A stretch of DNA of 64,000 nt from Verrucomicrobiaceae bacterium. Its GTDB lineage: Bacteria > Verrucomicrobiota > Verrucomicrobiia > Verrucomicrobiales > Akkermansiaceae. Below the pieces are notes generated by a model. It was not told the DNA's origin and ran no database searches. It worked only from the letters and a program-made list of their open reading frames with translations. The stretch is taken from NCBI GenBank assembly GCA_027491155.1, contig JAIXWR010000015.1, positions 1 to 64,000 of the forward strand. Reading direction: 5' to 3'. A program made the translations under genes and the position numbers. This document shows, one piece after another, positions 1-10,289 of the stretch (its first letter is position 1; each line of letters opens with the position of its first letter).

Positions 1-77
1 CCCTGCTCCCTGCTCCCTGCTCCCTGCTCCCTGCTCCCTGCTCCCTGCTCCCTGCTCCCTGCTCCCTGCTCCCTGCT
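1..77. repeat. Heptanucleotide tandem repeat (CCCTGCT)x11
   Basis: Eleven uninterrupted copies of the 7-mer CCCTGCT fill bases 1-77. The array touches the window edge, so the true copy number is unknown. It lies downstream of urtA, beyond its terminator. Short heptamer arrays of this kind are well known as STRRs in filamentous cyanobacteria; here the role is unknown. It has no spacers, so it is not a CRISPR array. Confidence 0.97.
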
Positions 78-83
78 CTTCAC

Positions 84-116
84 AAAAAACCCCCGGCCGC
101 GCGAGGCGACCAGGGG
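84..116 (-). terminator. Rho-independent terminator after urtA
   Basis: On the minus strand CCCCTGGTCGC pairs with GCGGCCGGGGG (11 pairs including two G-U) around a 5-base loop, and six T follow at once. It lies 33 bases past the urtA stop codon and would end the long urea/urease transcript. Confidence 0.8.
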
Positions 117-148
117 CGGGAGGACTTTCTCCGGGGGGGCGAGTCAGG

Positions 149-1408
149 TCACTTCTTGAAAGTGCCCTTCAGGAAGGGCTCGCCGACGACGCCCTTGTAT
201 TCCTTGAGGATTTTGAACTGGCCGTCGGCCCGGGTTTCGCCGATGTATACGTTCTTGGTCAGGTGGCGGTTCTTCTGGGTGGTCACCGTGCCGCCGGGGC
301 CGTCGAAGCTGATGCCGGCCTCGAGCGCGGCGTTCACCTTGTCGACATCGAAGCTCTGCGCCTTCTCGACCGCGGCCTTCCAGAGGTAGACGCCGTTGTA
401 GGAAAGTACCATCGGCGAGCAGGTCACGCGGCCTTCCTTCACGATGCCGGGGACATCGGTCTTCTTCAGCCAGGCCTGGAAGCCGTCGACGAACTTCTTG
501 TTGGCCGGGGTGCGGATCGACTGGAAGTAGGTCCAGCAGCCGAGCTGTCCGACGAGCTGCTTCGCGGGCAGGCCGCGGAACTCGTCCTCGGAGATCGAGA
601 AGCTGACGACCGGGCAGGTTTCGGCGGTCAGGCCGGCGGCGGCGTACTCCTTGAAGAAGGGCACGTTGGTGTCGCCGTTGAGCGTGTTGATCACGCAGGC
701 CCCGCCACCGGCGGCGAACTGTTTGATCTCGGCGATGATCTGCTGGTAGTCGGTGTGGCCGAAGGGGGTGTATTTCCCGGCCGAAACGATCTGGTCGCCT
801 TCCTTGCGGAAGCCGCCGCCGATGTTCTCGAGCGGCACGCCCTTGCTCAGGAGATACTCCAGCAGCACCAGGTTGGTGGTCTGCGGATAGACGTAGTCGG
901 AGCCGATCAGGTAGAACTTCTTCTTCCCTTCCGCGAGCATGTAGTCGACGGCGGGCGTCGCCTGCTGGTTCACGGCCTCGGCGGTGTAGAAGATGTTCTT
1001 CGACATCTCCTCGCCTTCATACTGCACCGGGTAGAACAGCAGGCCGTTCTTTTCCTCGAACACCGGCAGCACCGACTTGCGGCTGACGGAGGTCCAGCAG
1101 CCGAAGGTCACCGCGACCTTGTCCTGCTCGAGGAGTTGCTTGGCCTTCTCCGCGAAGAGCGGCCAGTTCGAGGCGCCGTCGACGACGACCGGCTCGATCT
1201 TCTTGCCCATCACGCCGCCGGCGGCGTTGATTTCGTCGAAGGTGTAGAGGAGGACGTCGCGGAGCGAGGTCTCGCTGATGGCCATGGTGCCGCTGAGGGA
1301 GTGGAGGACGCCGACTTTCACGGTGTCCTGGGCTGTGGCGGGGGAGGCACCGAACGCGGCGGAGAGCGCGGCGCAGGCGAGCAGGCGTTGGAAAATGGAA
1401 CGTGTCAT
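149..1408 (-). CDS. urtA: Urea ABC transporter substrate-binding protein UrtA
   Basis: This is the periplasmic urea-binding component that delivers urea to the UrtBC permease. The 419-residue protein begins with a Sec signal peptide (hydrophobic stretch, then ATAQ and [18 protein letters not shown] at the mature start), the layout of type I periplasmic binding proteins of the amide-urea class. The conserved [15 protein letters not shown] and YPVQYEGEE segments are typical of UrtA. The ATG at 1408 is chosen because it starts the signal peptide; the same frame stays open upstream but reads as low-complexity, non-family sequence. The gene is last in the minus-strand cluster, separated from urtBCDE by the whole urease operon, which is unusual because urtA normally leads urtABCDE. 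A hairpin with a T-run lies just upstream, so urtA may be partly uncoupled from the porin gene before it. Confidence 0.96.
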   Translation of the reverse strand: MTRSIFQRLLACAALSAAFGASPATAQDTVKVGVLHSLSGTMAISETSLRDVLLYTFDEINAAGGVMGKKIEPVVVDGASNWPLFAEKAKQLLEQDKVAVTFGCWTSVSRKSVLPVFEEKNGLLFYPVQYEGEEMSKNIFYTAEAVNQQATPAVDYMLAEGKKKFYLIGSDYVYPQTTNLVLLEYLLSKGVPLENIGGGFRKEGDQIVSAGKYTPFGHTDYQQIIAEIKQFAAGGGACVINTLNGDTNVPFFKEYAAAGLTAETCPVVSFSISEDEFRGLPAKQLVGQLGCWTYFQSIRTPANKKFVDGFQAWLKKTDVPGIVKEGRVTCSPMVLSYNGVYLWKAAVEKAQSFDVDKVNAALEAGISFDGPGGTVTTQKNRHLTKNVYIGETRADGQFKILKEYKGVVGEPFLKGTFKK

Positions 1409-1451
1409 GGTGGGGTCTTTATCGGGGGTGGAAAGGGGGAGGCCGGAGGCG

Positions 1452-1487
1452 AAAAGACCCGTCCCAGGATGGAACTTGGAACGGGTC
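1452..1487 (-). terminator. Terminator or attenuator between the porin gene and urtA
   Basis: The minus strand reads GACCCGTTCC, a 12-base loop, then GGGACGGGTC and TTTT. The ten-base stem contains one G-U pair. It sits in the 122-base gap between the porin stop and the urtA start. It could terminate porin transcription or damp read-through into urtA. Confidence 0.65.
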
Positions 1488-1530
1488 CCTTCTCTGCAAC
1501 CGATTTGATACCAAGGAAAGGGGGGATCGA

Positions 1531-2376
1531 TTAGAACGCGCAGCCGATGCCGATGTTGGCGGTCAGGAAGTCGTTGTCCGGCCGGCCGGCGTCGCTGTTT
1601 GCCACGACATCGCTGTCGGTGACGTAGTAGGTGAGCCCGGCGTGGAGGTTCCACGCGCCGTAGTCCTCGCCGAGGAACTCGAGCGCGTAGGTGGCGGTCA
1701 CGCCGAGCGAGCCGTAGCCGAGGCCGCTGTCGGTGCTGGCCGGGTGGAAGTCGTCGTCCAGGAAGTAGGCGATGTTCAGCGGGAAGGAGAAGGTCACGGG
1801 ACCGGCCTCGACCGAGTGGGAAATGCCGGCGACCAGGATGGTGCCGTTGTTGCCGCCGGAAGCACCGGGATCGACGCGGTTGTGAACGACCAGCGAGGGG
1901 CTGAGGAAGCAGTCGTAGGCGAACTTGAGGTCGACGATCTGCTCGTTGGCGCTGCCGTAGATCCAGTTCTGATAGAGACCGGTGATGCTCAGGTCGCCGA
2001 CCTTGTAGCCGAGGCCTGCCCAGACGTCGATTTCCTGGAGCTTGCCGCCGATGGCGGACGGGACCTTGCCGTTGACGTCCCACCAGGTGCCGAGGATGGC
2101 GGTGAAGTTTCCGGGCAGTGCCCAGGTCAGTTCCAGCGAGGGGTTGAAGGTGCCTCCCTCGAGGTCGTTGCCATCGCCCCAAACGTCGAACCCGTAGGAG
2201 ACGAAGTGAGAGTTGAGGTCGAGGTTCAGGGTGCCGGAGAACTTCGAATCGGACTCCGGAGCCGGAGTGATCGTCGTCGTCGTGGTTTCGGCATCGCCGG
2301 CCATCGACGTCGCGGTTCCGAGGAGGGAGGCGATCAGGGCGCTCTGGAGCACGGTGGACTTCACAAGTTTCTTCAT
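1531..2376 (-). CDS. Putative outer-membrane beta-barrel protein, urea uptake context
   Basis: The 281-residue protein has a signal peptide ([20 protein letters not shown], cleaved near TSMAGDAE), a short Thr/Pro linker, then alternating aromatic/hydrophobic strands and a C-terminal Phe, as expected of an outer-membrane barrel inserted by the BAM complex. Segments such as [20 protein letters not shown] resemble the uncharacterised TorF-type porins common in this phylum. It sits between ureD and urtA, so I infer that it carries urea or a related small solute across the outer membrane; the sequence does not prove the substrate. A sigma-54-like element and a 7-bp leader hairpin lie upstream. Confidence 0.82.
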   Translation of the reverse strand: MKKLVKSTVLQSALIASLLGTATSMAGDAETTTTTITPAPESDSKFSGTLNLDLNSHFVSYGFDVWGDGNDLEGGTFNPSLELTWALPGNFTAILGTWWDVNGKVPSAIGGKLQEIDVWAGLGYKVGDLSITGLYQNWIYGSANEQIVDLKFAYDCFLSPSLVVHNRVDPGASGGNNGTILVAGISHSVEAGPVTFSFPLNIAYFLDDDFHPASTDSGLGYGSLGVTATYALEFLGEDYGAWNLHAGLTYYVTDSDVVANSDAGRPDNDFLTANIGIGCAF

Positions 2377-2396
2377 GGTGGGTCGGTATGGTTCAG

Positions 2397-2415
2397 GCGG
2401 GAATCAGCTTCCCGC
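2397..2415 (-). promoter_or_regulatory. Hairpin in the leader of the porin gene
   Basis: GCGGGAA and TTCCCGC form a perfect 7-bp stem around a 5-base loop, 20 bases before the porin ATG. It lies downstream of the sigma-54-like element and could protect or regulate the 5' end of the transcript. Confidence 0.45.
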
Positions 2416-2427
2416 GGTGACTCCATG

Positions 2428-2444
2428 AGCAGACCCGCGGCCAA
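2428..2444 (-). promoter_or_regulatory. Possible sigma-54 (-24/-12) promoter of the porin gene
   Basis: The minus strand reads TTGGCCGCGGGTCTGCT. It has the diagnostic GG and GC dinucleotides ten bases apart, with TTGGC and TGCT preserved, but the rest departs from consensus. It would start transcription about 40 bases before the porin ATG. It is much weaker than the site before urtB and could be chance in GC-rich DNA. Confidence 0.3.
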
Positions 2445-2561
2445 GTGCGTCGACCGGACGTCATGTATGACAGGAATCTCATTCCCATCTAACAGCCTCT
2501 TCCATGCGACGGATTCATGGATCGGCCGGCACGCCCGGGGGCGGCGAAGATCTGGCCGGGA

Positions 2562-3446
2562 TCACAAGCGGCCGAGGTGGGGCAACTCTCTCCCTGCCGC
2601 CCGGTAAAGGACCCGGCGCAGCCCGGACATCAGTTCGCGGGCGGCGAGGCTGTCGGCGCAGAGCGCCCGGACCAGGTGGACTTCTCCCGGCAGCGGGCCG
2701 TGGCCGAGATAGACGCGGTCGCTGGAAAGGTCATCGAGTTCCCCCGCCGGCCATTCCTCGGCCGGGATGCCCGCCACGTAGGCCGTCACACAATGGGCGG
2801 CTGGAAACTTGTCCTGCAGTGCGGACAGGCTGTGATCGCCGGGGCGGAGTTCATACCTTTCCCGGGCCATGAGCTGGCCGGCCACTTTGAGATCGAGCTC
2901 CCAGCGCAGTCGGTCGTAGGCGAAAACCTCACCCCGGGCGACTCGGCCGGGTGCGATCCATTCGAAGAAAAGCAGGCCCGCGCTTTTCTCCAGCTCGATG
3001 ACCGTGCGCTGGTGGTAGCGCGCCCCGGCCTGCGGGATGAACGGCTCCGGGATCCACTCGAGGAAGGCGTCGCGCTCGACCTTCAGCGTTTGTTGGCACA
3101 GCGCCGGGGTCTCGCCGCGGGCCCGGAACACGCGGGACGCGGCCGGCGTGCACATCACCAACCGGCTTCCCGCACCGGCGGTAACGTCGAGGTCGAGCCG
3201 GTCGCCATCGAAGAACCCGGCGGTGGGGTTGACCAGGTGAACGAGCAAAGCCCCGGACCCGTTGTGGGACTTGCCGAGATGGACGGGGGCGCGGAAGGAC
3301 TGGCGGGAAAGATAAAGCGTGCCATCGGGTCGAACATCGCATCGCAGGTCGAGATGGCCGTGGATCGCGCGGCCGGTGATGCCTGGAATATCGGAAAAAG
3401 TCTGCACGATCGGTGGGTGTACTAGACCGCTAACTCTAGTTCGCAA
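2562..3446 (-). CDS. ureD: Urease accessory protein UreD (UreH)
   Basis: UreD is the urease maturation scaffold: it binds apo-urease and, with UreF and UreG, delivers nickel to the UreC active site. The 294-residue protein shows the family pattern, including GHLDLRCDVRPDGTLYLSRQ, HLVNPTAGFFDGDRLDLDV, GSRLVMCTPAASRVFR and FLEWIPEPFIPQAGARYHQ. Length is normal. It lies last among the accessory genes, after ureG, with a 63-base gap that carries a short palindrome. The start at 3446 gives about 20 residues before the conserved region; a later start is possible because no clear ribosome-binding site decides. Confidence 0.95.
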   Translation of the reverse strand: MRTRVSGLVHPPIVQTFSDIPGITGRAIHGHLDLRCDVRPDGTLYLSRQSFRAPVHLGKSHNGSGALLVHLVNPTAGFFDGDRLDLDVTAGAGSRLVMCTPAASRVFRARGETPALCQQTLKVERDAFLEWIPEPFIPQAGARYHQRTVIELEKSAGLLFFEWIAPGRVARGEVFAYDRLRWELDLKVAGQLMARERYELRPGDHSLSALQDKFPAAHCVTAYVAGIPAEEWPAGELDDLSSDRVYLGHGPLPGEVHLVRALCADSLAARELMSGLRRVLYRAAGRELPHLGRL

Positions 3447-3468
3447 GGGAAGTCTCCAGACCGTTCGA

Positions 3469-3484
3469 GCGGACTAAAGTCCGC
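3469..3484. repeat. REP-like palindrome in the ureG-ureD gap
   Basis: GCGGACT and AGTCCGC are perfect 7-base inverted arms around AA. The flanking GACC and GGTC extend the symmetry weakly. It belongs to a set of short palindromes scattered through the intergenic gaps of this window. Confidence 0.6.
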
Positions 3485-3509
3485 GGTCCAGTAAGCTCGG
3501 GGTTCGGAT

Positions 3510-4157
<648 letters not shown>

Positions 4158-4864
4158 GGCGGAGTGAGGCGATTTCTAACAAGGGATTGAACCAACCGTC
4201 GGGCGGGCGGGAAAGGGCGGTGTCGAGGTCCGCTCCGAGGCGGTCGAGCGAGCGGCGGACCACCGCCTGGCAAGCGCTCTGGCCGAGCCGCATCAGCTTC
4301 ATCGAGGCGGTGGCAAAGCCGCTCACGGTCTGGAAGGCGAAAGCCCGCGCGGCGTGGGTGACCGGCAGCGCGGCGAGTTCGATCGCGGTGACGACGAGAT
4401 GATGGCTGAAGGGGCAGGCGGCGTGGTGCTGCTCGACCAGCGTCGACGGGGCGAGCTGGCGCAGAAGTTCGAGCCGGCGGGAGCCGATGCGGCGCGAGGC
4501 GTCGCGCGTTTCGGCGGGCAGGCGCCAGGCGTCGAGCTCGGCGTCGAGTTCTAACAATCGGGCGCTGTCGGCTTTCCCCGCGGCGGCGTGGGCTTGGGCG
4601 AAGTAGGGCAGTTCGAAGGTGAGCAGGGCCGGCAGGATCTGCGTTTCCAGAAAGCGCTCGAGCCCGGCGGAGTCCCTCACCACGCCGGCTTCGACCAGCT
4701 CCTCGAGGCCGTAGGAATGGGCGTAGGCTCCCGACGGGTATTGGGAGTCGTTCGCCTGGAGCAGCCAGAGGACGGGATCCACGTAGCGGGACGACTGCGT
4801 CGTTCCGGCGGGGGGCGGCGGGTGTGGTGAATCAGGCATCGAAGGTCGAGGTGGGCGCCCCTAA

Positions 4865-4886
4865 CGGAACGGCGCAGCCGGTTCCG
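4865..4886. repeat. REP-like palindrome in the ureE-ureF gap
   Basis: CGGAAC-GGC and GCC-G-GTTCCG pair around GCA with a single bulged G. The element fills the 59-base space between ureE and ureF and is of the same type as the other short palindromes in this window. Confidence 0.55.
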
Positions 4887-4898
4887 CTACAGGGCGGA

Positions 4899-5357
4899 TC
4901 AGACAGCATGGGCCATCGCTTTGAGGGGTTGGAACAGGACCGTCGGCTCGGTGTAAGCCCAGCCTTCGCGGTCGAGCAGGTTCTTCATCGCCTCGTCGTG
5001 GAGGACGCGGAGGAAGCCGTCGAAGATTTGCGCGGGGAGATGCAGGTTGCCGGTCTTCCAGCCGACGAGCGCGGCGTGGGCGGGGCTTTCGAAAGGAACT
5101 TCGTAAACGGTCTCCGCGAGCTGGCGGACGATGTAGTCCTTGCCGTCCTGCTGGAACACGACGCAGCCGTCGGTGAGGCGGGTCTCCAGATCGAAGCCGA
5201 ACTCCGTGCCGTCCTCCGCCACGCCGCGCCAGCGCCGCTTCAGGAACTGCCGGCGCTCGGCGGCCAGCACGACCTGCTCCCCCGGCAGGCGGGACGAGGC
5301 GGCGGAGAGCATGCGGGTGACGAGGTGCATCGGCATTTCCCCATGAGCAAAGGTCAT
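4899..5357 (-). CDS. ureE: Urease nickel metallochaperone UreE
   Basis: UreE donates nickel to the UreG-UreF-UreD complex. The 152-residue protein has the N-terminal peptide-binding-like domain (VVLAAERRQFLKRRWRG, GTEFGFDL) and the C-terminal metal-binding ferredoxin-like domain (YEVPFESPAHAALVGWKTGNLHLP). It lacks the His-rich tail of enterobacterial UreE, so high nickel storage is unlikely. Starts at 5357, 5336 or 5330 are all possible; the family usually starts near the later two (MPMHLV or MHLV). The 5357 ATG overlaps the stop of a degraded upstream reading frame. Confidence 0.93.
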   Translation of the reverse strand: MTFAHGEMPMHLVTRMLSAASSRLPGEQVVLAAERRQFLKRRWRGVAEDGTEFGFDLETRLTDGCVVFQQDGKDYIVRQLAETVYEVPFESPAHAALVGWKTGNLHLPAQIFDGFLRVLHDEAMKNLLDREGWAYTEPTVLFQPLKAMAHAV

Positions 5358-5487
5358 GCCACCGGTCGCGCCGTGAAAGTCAGCAGCCAGTCCCCGGGAA
5401 AATCCGCCGCCCGCGCACCGCCGCGGTCAGCTCGGCGCGAAAATCCGGGTGGGCGATCGATATCAGCGCCGCGGAAGCTCGGAAGCT
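5354..5487 (-). pseudogene. C-terminal remnant resembling acetyl-CoA hydrolase/CoA-transferase
   Basis: Between the DUF4143 gene and ureE a minus-strand frame of about 44 codons reads SFRASAALISIAHPDFR and runs to a TGA overlapping the ureE ATG. ALISIAHPDFR is, to my knowledge, the characteristic C-terminal block of acetyl-CoA hydrolase/4-hydroxybutyrate CoA-transferase proteins. No N-terminal part exists: the frame begins right after the DUF4143 stop codon. I read it as the tail of a former gene cut when the ATPase gene arrived. Chance similarity cannot be excluded without a search. Confidence 0.5.
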
Positions 5488-6651
5488 TCATCCTGCCTCA
5501 AGGGATTGAAGAAAGGGCAAGAGTCCGACGGCATTGACCTCGTCCGAAAGCGGAAAGGCTTCGCCCGCCGGCATGAGGTAAGTGCCTTTCGTGGCTCCGA
5601 GGGTGGTCATGCTTTCGCGGAAGGCCGGGGTGAGCTTCGGTGAAAGGGTGCGTTTGATTTCGATGGCGTGGATCTCCCCGTTGGCATGCTCCAGCACCAG
5701 ATCGACCTCGGCACCGGCATGGGTGCGGTAGTGGCTGGCCCGGGTGCCGGCGGGGAGCATGCCGAGGATTTGTTCGATGCAGTAGCCTTCCCATGAATGG
5801 CCGCAGAGCGGGTGGCCGAGCACTTGTTCGAGGTCGTGGAGCCCGGCGAGGCGATGGAGGAGACCGGTGTCCCGCCAGTAGAGCTTGGGGGATTTTACGA
5901 GGCGTTTGCCGGCGTTCCGGTTCCAGGCGGGCAGCGGGCGGACGAGGTAGAGGCCTTCGAGGAGCTCCAGGTAATGGCGCACGGTCTTGCCATCGAGCCC
6001 GAGGGCGCTCCCGGTCTGGCTCAGGTTGACCGTGCCACCCTGCTGGTGGGCGAGCATCGAGCAGAAGCGGCGGAGCTGGACCGGGGTGGCGGTGATGCCG
6101 AGCTGGGGCAGGTAGCGCTCGACGTAGCTGGTGATGAAATCATCGCACCACTGCATGGCGGCGTCATCGGTGGCGGCGAGGTAGCTGTCCGGATAGCCGC
6201 CACGGAACCAATGGCGTTCCATGGTCGACGCATCCAGTTCGGCGAGCAGCAGCGGGGTCAGCTCGAGGTAGCTGATGCGACCGGCGAGGGTTTCGGAGCT
6301 TTGCTGGAGGAGTTCGGGAGAAGCGGAGCCGAGCAGGAGAAACTGGCACGCGCGCTCGCCCGCACGGCGGCGTTCGTCCACCAGGCTGCGGAGAACCGGA
6401 AAAAGCCCCGGCAGGCGCTGGACTTCATCGAGGATCACCAACTGCCCCGCGAGCCGCCCGAGGTAGAGTTCGGGATCGGCGAACTTGCCCAGATCGGACG
6501 GGCGCTCGAGGTCGAGGTAGTGGCTCGGTTTCTCGAGGATCAGCTCGCGGGCCAAGGTCGTCTTTCCCACCTGACGGGAGCCCAGCAAGACCACGACCGG
6601 CGAGTGCCGGAGGCGGTCGTGCAGAAGGTTTTGGAGCCGACGGAGAATCAT
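5488..6651 (-). CDS. AAA family ATPase with C-terminal DUF4143 domain
   Basis: This 387-residue protein has a Walker A motif GSRQVGKTT at residues 24-32, a Walker B motif in LVILDEVQRLPGLFPVLR, an arginine/sensor segment FLLLGSASPELLQQSSETL, and a C-terminal DUF4143 region with a PD-(D/E)xK-like pattern (GAEVDLVLEHANGEIHAIEIKRT). Such proteins are abundant, mobile and of unclear function; links to toxin-antitoxin or stress roles have been proposed for relatives. It interrupts the urease operon between ureC and ureE on the same strand, so it is probably co-transcribed. Nothing in the protein suggests a urease role, and a remnant of another gene lies directly after it. Confidence 0.9.
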   Translation of the reverse strand: MILRRLQNLLHDRLRHSPVVVLLGSRQVGKTTLARELILEKPSHYLDLERPSDLGKFADPELYLGRLAGQLVILDEVQRLPGLFPVLRSLVDERRRAGERACQFLLLGSASPELLQQSSETLAGRISYLELTPLLLAELDASTMERHWFRGGYPDSYLAATDDAAMQWCDDFITSYVERYLPQLGITATPVQLRRFCSMLAHQQGGTVNLSQTGSALGLDGKTVRHYLELLEGLYLVRPLPAWNRNAGKRLVKSPKLYWRDTGLLHRLAGLHDLEQVLGHPLCGHSWEGYCIEQILGMLPAGTRASHYRTHAGAEVDLVLEHANGEIHAIEIKRTLSPKLTPAFRESMTTLGATKGTYLMPAGEAFPLSDEVNAVGLLPFLQSLEAG

Positions 6652-6711
6652 TTGCCTTGAAAATCCGGAATCGATTCCGAAATTTCAAGGCAAAGTTTGC
6701 CGCTTTGGAGC

Positions 6712-8433
<1,722 letters not shown>

Positions 8434-8450
8434 TTCAGAAAGGCAGTGTT

Positions 8451-8580
8451 GAACAACGAAACGACACGAAATCTCGCCAAATTTGAAGAAGGGGAAGAAA
8501 GGGCGGCATGCTTTAGTCGCTGGGAGGGCTCAGGATTCTTTGCCTTTGAGTTTCGCGTCGTTTCGTCCCTTTCGTTGTTC
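8451..8580. repeat. Long imperfect inverted repeat filling the ureB-ureC gap
   Basis: The left arm (8451-8475, beginning GAACAACGAAACGACACGAA) and the reverse complement of the right arm (8548-8580, beginning GAACAACGAAAGGGACGAAA) match except for an 8-base unit present only in the right arm. The arms are built of CGAAA-containing units. The right arm ends at the base before the ureB stop codon complement, so the whole gap is this element. Confidence 0.75.
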
Positions 8581-8898
8581 CTAAATCTTCTCATCCAGAG
8601 GCCCGTTCACCTTGTTATTCAGCCCGTAGACCTCCCGCTTGCCGGCCAAGGCGACCAGCGGCACCTCGCGGGTGTCACCGGGCTCGAAGCGGATCGCCGT
8701 GCCGGCCGGGATGTCGAGGCGGTAGCCGGTGGCGGCGGCGCGATCGAAGTGCAGCGCCGCGTTGACCTCCGCGAAATGGAAATGGCTGCCGACCTGAACC
8801 GGCCGGTCGCCGGTGTTGGCGACGGCGAGCTTGAGCTTCGCGAGGCCGACGTTCAGCTCGATGACGCCGTCGGGGGTGATGACTTCTCCGGGGATCAC
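8581..8898 (-). CDS. ureB: Urease subunit beta UreB
   Basis: This is a non-catalytic structural subunit of the urease trimer. The 105-residue product starts [11 protein letters not shown], exactly where UreB proteins begin, and carries [17 protein letters not shown] and [19 protein letters not shown]. No ATG lies in frame near this point; the start is GTG at 8898, giving the normal family length. The upstream gap to ureA contains a strong 24-bp inverted repeat rather than a ribosome-binding site, so the translation start may be weak or coupled to RNA structure. Confidence 0.95.
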   Translation of the reverse strand: MIPGEVITPDGVIELNVGLAKLKLAVANTGDRPVQVGSHFHFAEVNAALHFDRAAATGYRLDIPAGTAIRFEPGDTREVPLVALAGKREVYGLNNKVNGPLDEKI

Positions 8899-8906
8899 TG
8901 GGTTGA

Positions 8907-8980
8907 GATGGTAGATGGTGGATGGCAGATGAAAGGCAATGGAGAGGAGCGGAGCGATCTGCCATCTACCATCTGCCATC
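8907..8980. repeat. Heptamer-built inverted repeat in the ureA-ureB gap
   Basis: The left arm (8907-8931) reads GATGGTA GATGGTG GATGGCA GATG; the right arm (8956-8980) is the reverse complement of GATGGCA GATGGTA GATGGCA GATC. Both arms have a period of seven bases and could form a hairpin of about 24 bp with two mismatches around a 24-base loop. The element occupies almost the whole ureA-ureB gap. Confidence 0.85.
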
Positions 8981-8984
8981 TTCT

Positions 8985-9287
8985 TCACCGCACCGGATGG
9001 TGCACGGTGACCAGCTTGGTGCCGTCGGGAAAGGTGGCTTCGACCTGGATGTCGTGGATCATTTCGGCGACGCCTTCCATGACCTGGTCGCGTGTGACGA
9101 GGGTGGTGCCGTAGCTCATCAGTTCGGAGACGGATTTTCCGTCGCGCGCGCCTTCGAAGATCTCGGAGGTGATGAGGGCGACGGTCTCGGGGTAGTTCAG
9201 CTTCAGGCCGCGGTCGCGGCGGCGGCGGGCGAGGTCGCCGGCGACGACCACGAGCAGCTTCTCCTGTTCGCGCGGGGAAAGGTGCAT
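8985..9287 (-). CDS. ureA: Urease subunit gamma UreA
   Basis: This is the smallest structural subunit of urease. The 100-residue protein is full length and canonical: [20 protein letters not shown] at the start, [24 protein letters not shown], and the C-terminal [14 protein letters not shown]. Its ATG overlaps the stop of the preceding small membrane protein (ATGA), so the two are translationally coupled. Confidence 0.98.
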   Translation of the reverse strand: MHLSPREQEKLLVVVAGDLARRRRDRGLKLNYPETVALITSEIFEGARDGKSVSELMSYGTTLVTRDQVMEGVAEMIHDIQVEATFPDGTKLVTVHHPVR

Positions 9288-9553
9288 CAGAGCGCGGCGA
9301 TGAGGGCGAGCGAGCCGCCGAAGGCAAAGGCGGCGGCGAGGCGGACCTTGCGGCTGGGGTTCAGCTTGAAGAGCACCACGGCTCCGAGCGCGACCGCGGC
9401 GAGGCCGATCTCCAGCGGGCCGTGGAGGTGGAGGTAATCGGCGCGGAATTGGTCGAACTCATCCTCTTCGCCCGGTGGATGGTAATGACCGGGATGGGCA
9501 AGCGCGAGGGCAGGAAGGAAGGCTAACAGACGGGCAATGAGTCTTGGGATCAT
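9287..9553 (-). CDS. Small HupE/UreJ-like metal-binding membrane protein
   Basis: This 88-residue protein has a signal peptide ending ALALA, then a mature N terminus [15 protein letters not shown] rich in His and acidic residues, and two hydrophobic segments (about residues 48-63 and 70-87). The HPGH start after the signal peptide is the hallmark of HupE/UreJ nickel permeases, but those have about six membrane spans and about 200 residues. It sits between urtE (10-base gap) and ureA (ATGA overlap). I infer a role in nickel or urea handling at the membrane. No established family name fits with confidence. Confidence 0.8.
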   Translation of the reverse strand: MIPRLIARLLAFLPALALAHPGHYHPPGEEDEFDQFRADYLHLHGPLEIGLAAVALGAVVLFKLNPSRKVRLAAAFAFGGSLALIAAL

Positions 9554-9563
9554 GGCGTGCGGT

Positions 9564-10289
9564 TCAAACGGTGAGGAATTCCTTGATGAGCTCCTCGCTC
9601 AGCCCGGTCATCGGGCCGGCGGCGGCGACCCGGCCGCGCTCGAGGATGGCGAAGTCGTCGCCGAGTTCCTTGCAGAAATCCAAGTACTGCTCAACCAGCA
9701 GGATCGCCATTTCGCCTTCGTCGCGCAGCATCTTGATGGCGTCGCCGATCTGGTCGATGATGTTCGGCTGGATGCCTTCGGTCGGCTCGTCGAGGATCAG
9801 CAGCTTCGGCCGGGTGAGCAGGGCGCGGCCGATCGCGAGCTGCTGCTGTTGGCCGCCGGAAAGCATGCCGCCCTTGCGCGGGAGGAACTCCTTGATGATG
9901 GGGAAGAGCGTGAAGACTCGGTCGACTTCTTCCGGCTTCGGCTTGCGGCCGCGGGCGACGGTGCCGACGTAGAGGTTCTCCTCGACGGTGAGCTGCGGGA
10001 AGATCTCGCGGCCCTGCGGGACGTAGCCGAGGCCCTTGAGCGCGCGGCTTTCGGCGCTGAGCTTGGAAAGGTCGGTGTCGCCGAGCTTCACGCCGCCCTT
10101 GTCGGCGGACATCAGGCCGGTGATGGCCTTGAGCGTGGTTGTCTTGCCGACGCCGTTGCGGCCCATAAGGCAGAACACGGTCTTCGGCCGGATCGTCAGG
10201 CTCACGCCGCGCAGGATGCGGCTGCCGCCGATCGAGACGGAGAGATCGGAGACGGCGAGGGTCGGGGCTTCGGTGGCGGTGGCGCTCAT
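9564..10289 (-). CDS. urtE: Urea ABC transporter ATP-binding subunit UrtE
   Basis: UrtE is one of two ATPases that power urea import. The 241-residue protein has Walker A GRNGVGKTT (residues 43-51), the ABC signature LSGGQ (143-147) and Walker B LLILDEPTEGIQP, as in the LivF class. The start at 10289 overlaps the urtD stop (ATGA), and the family-typical N terminus TLAVSDLSVSIGGSRIL follows. Any longer reading frame would extend into non-homologous sequence. Confidence 0.97.
   Translation of the reverse strand: MSATATEAPTLAVSDLSVSIGGSRILRGVSLTIRPKTVFCLMGRNGVGKTTTLKAITGLMSADKGGVKLGDTDLSKLSAESRALKGLGYVPQGREIFPQLTVEENLYVGTVARGRKPKPEEVDRVFTLFPIIKEFLPRKGGMLSGGQQQQLAIGRALLTRPKLLILDEPTEGIQPNIIDQIGDAIKMLRDEGEMAILLVEQYLDFCKELGDDFAILERGRVAAAGPMTGLSEELIKEFLTV

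Noticed and set aside
1-77. Repeat array considered as a CRISPR.
   Set aside because: The seven-base units are directly adjacent with no spacers, and no cas genes are present.
1495-1530. Possible sigma-54 promoter before urtA (TTGG and TTGCAG on the minus strand).
   Set aside because: The GG and GC dinucleotides are 13 bases apart instead of 10, which sigma-54 does not tolerate.
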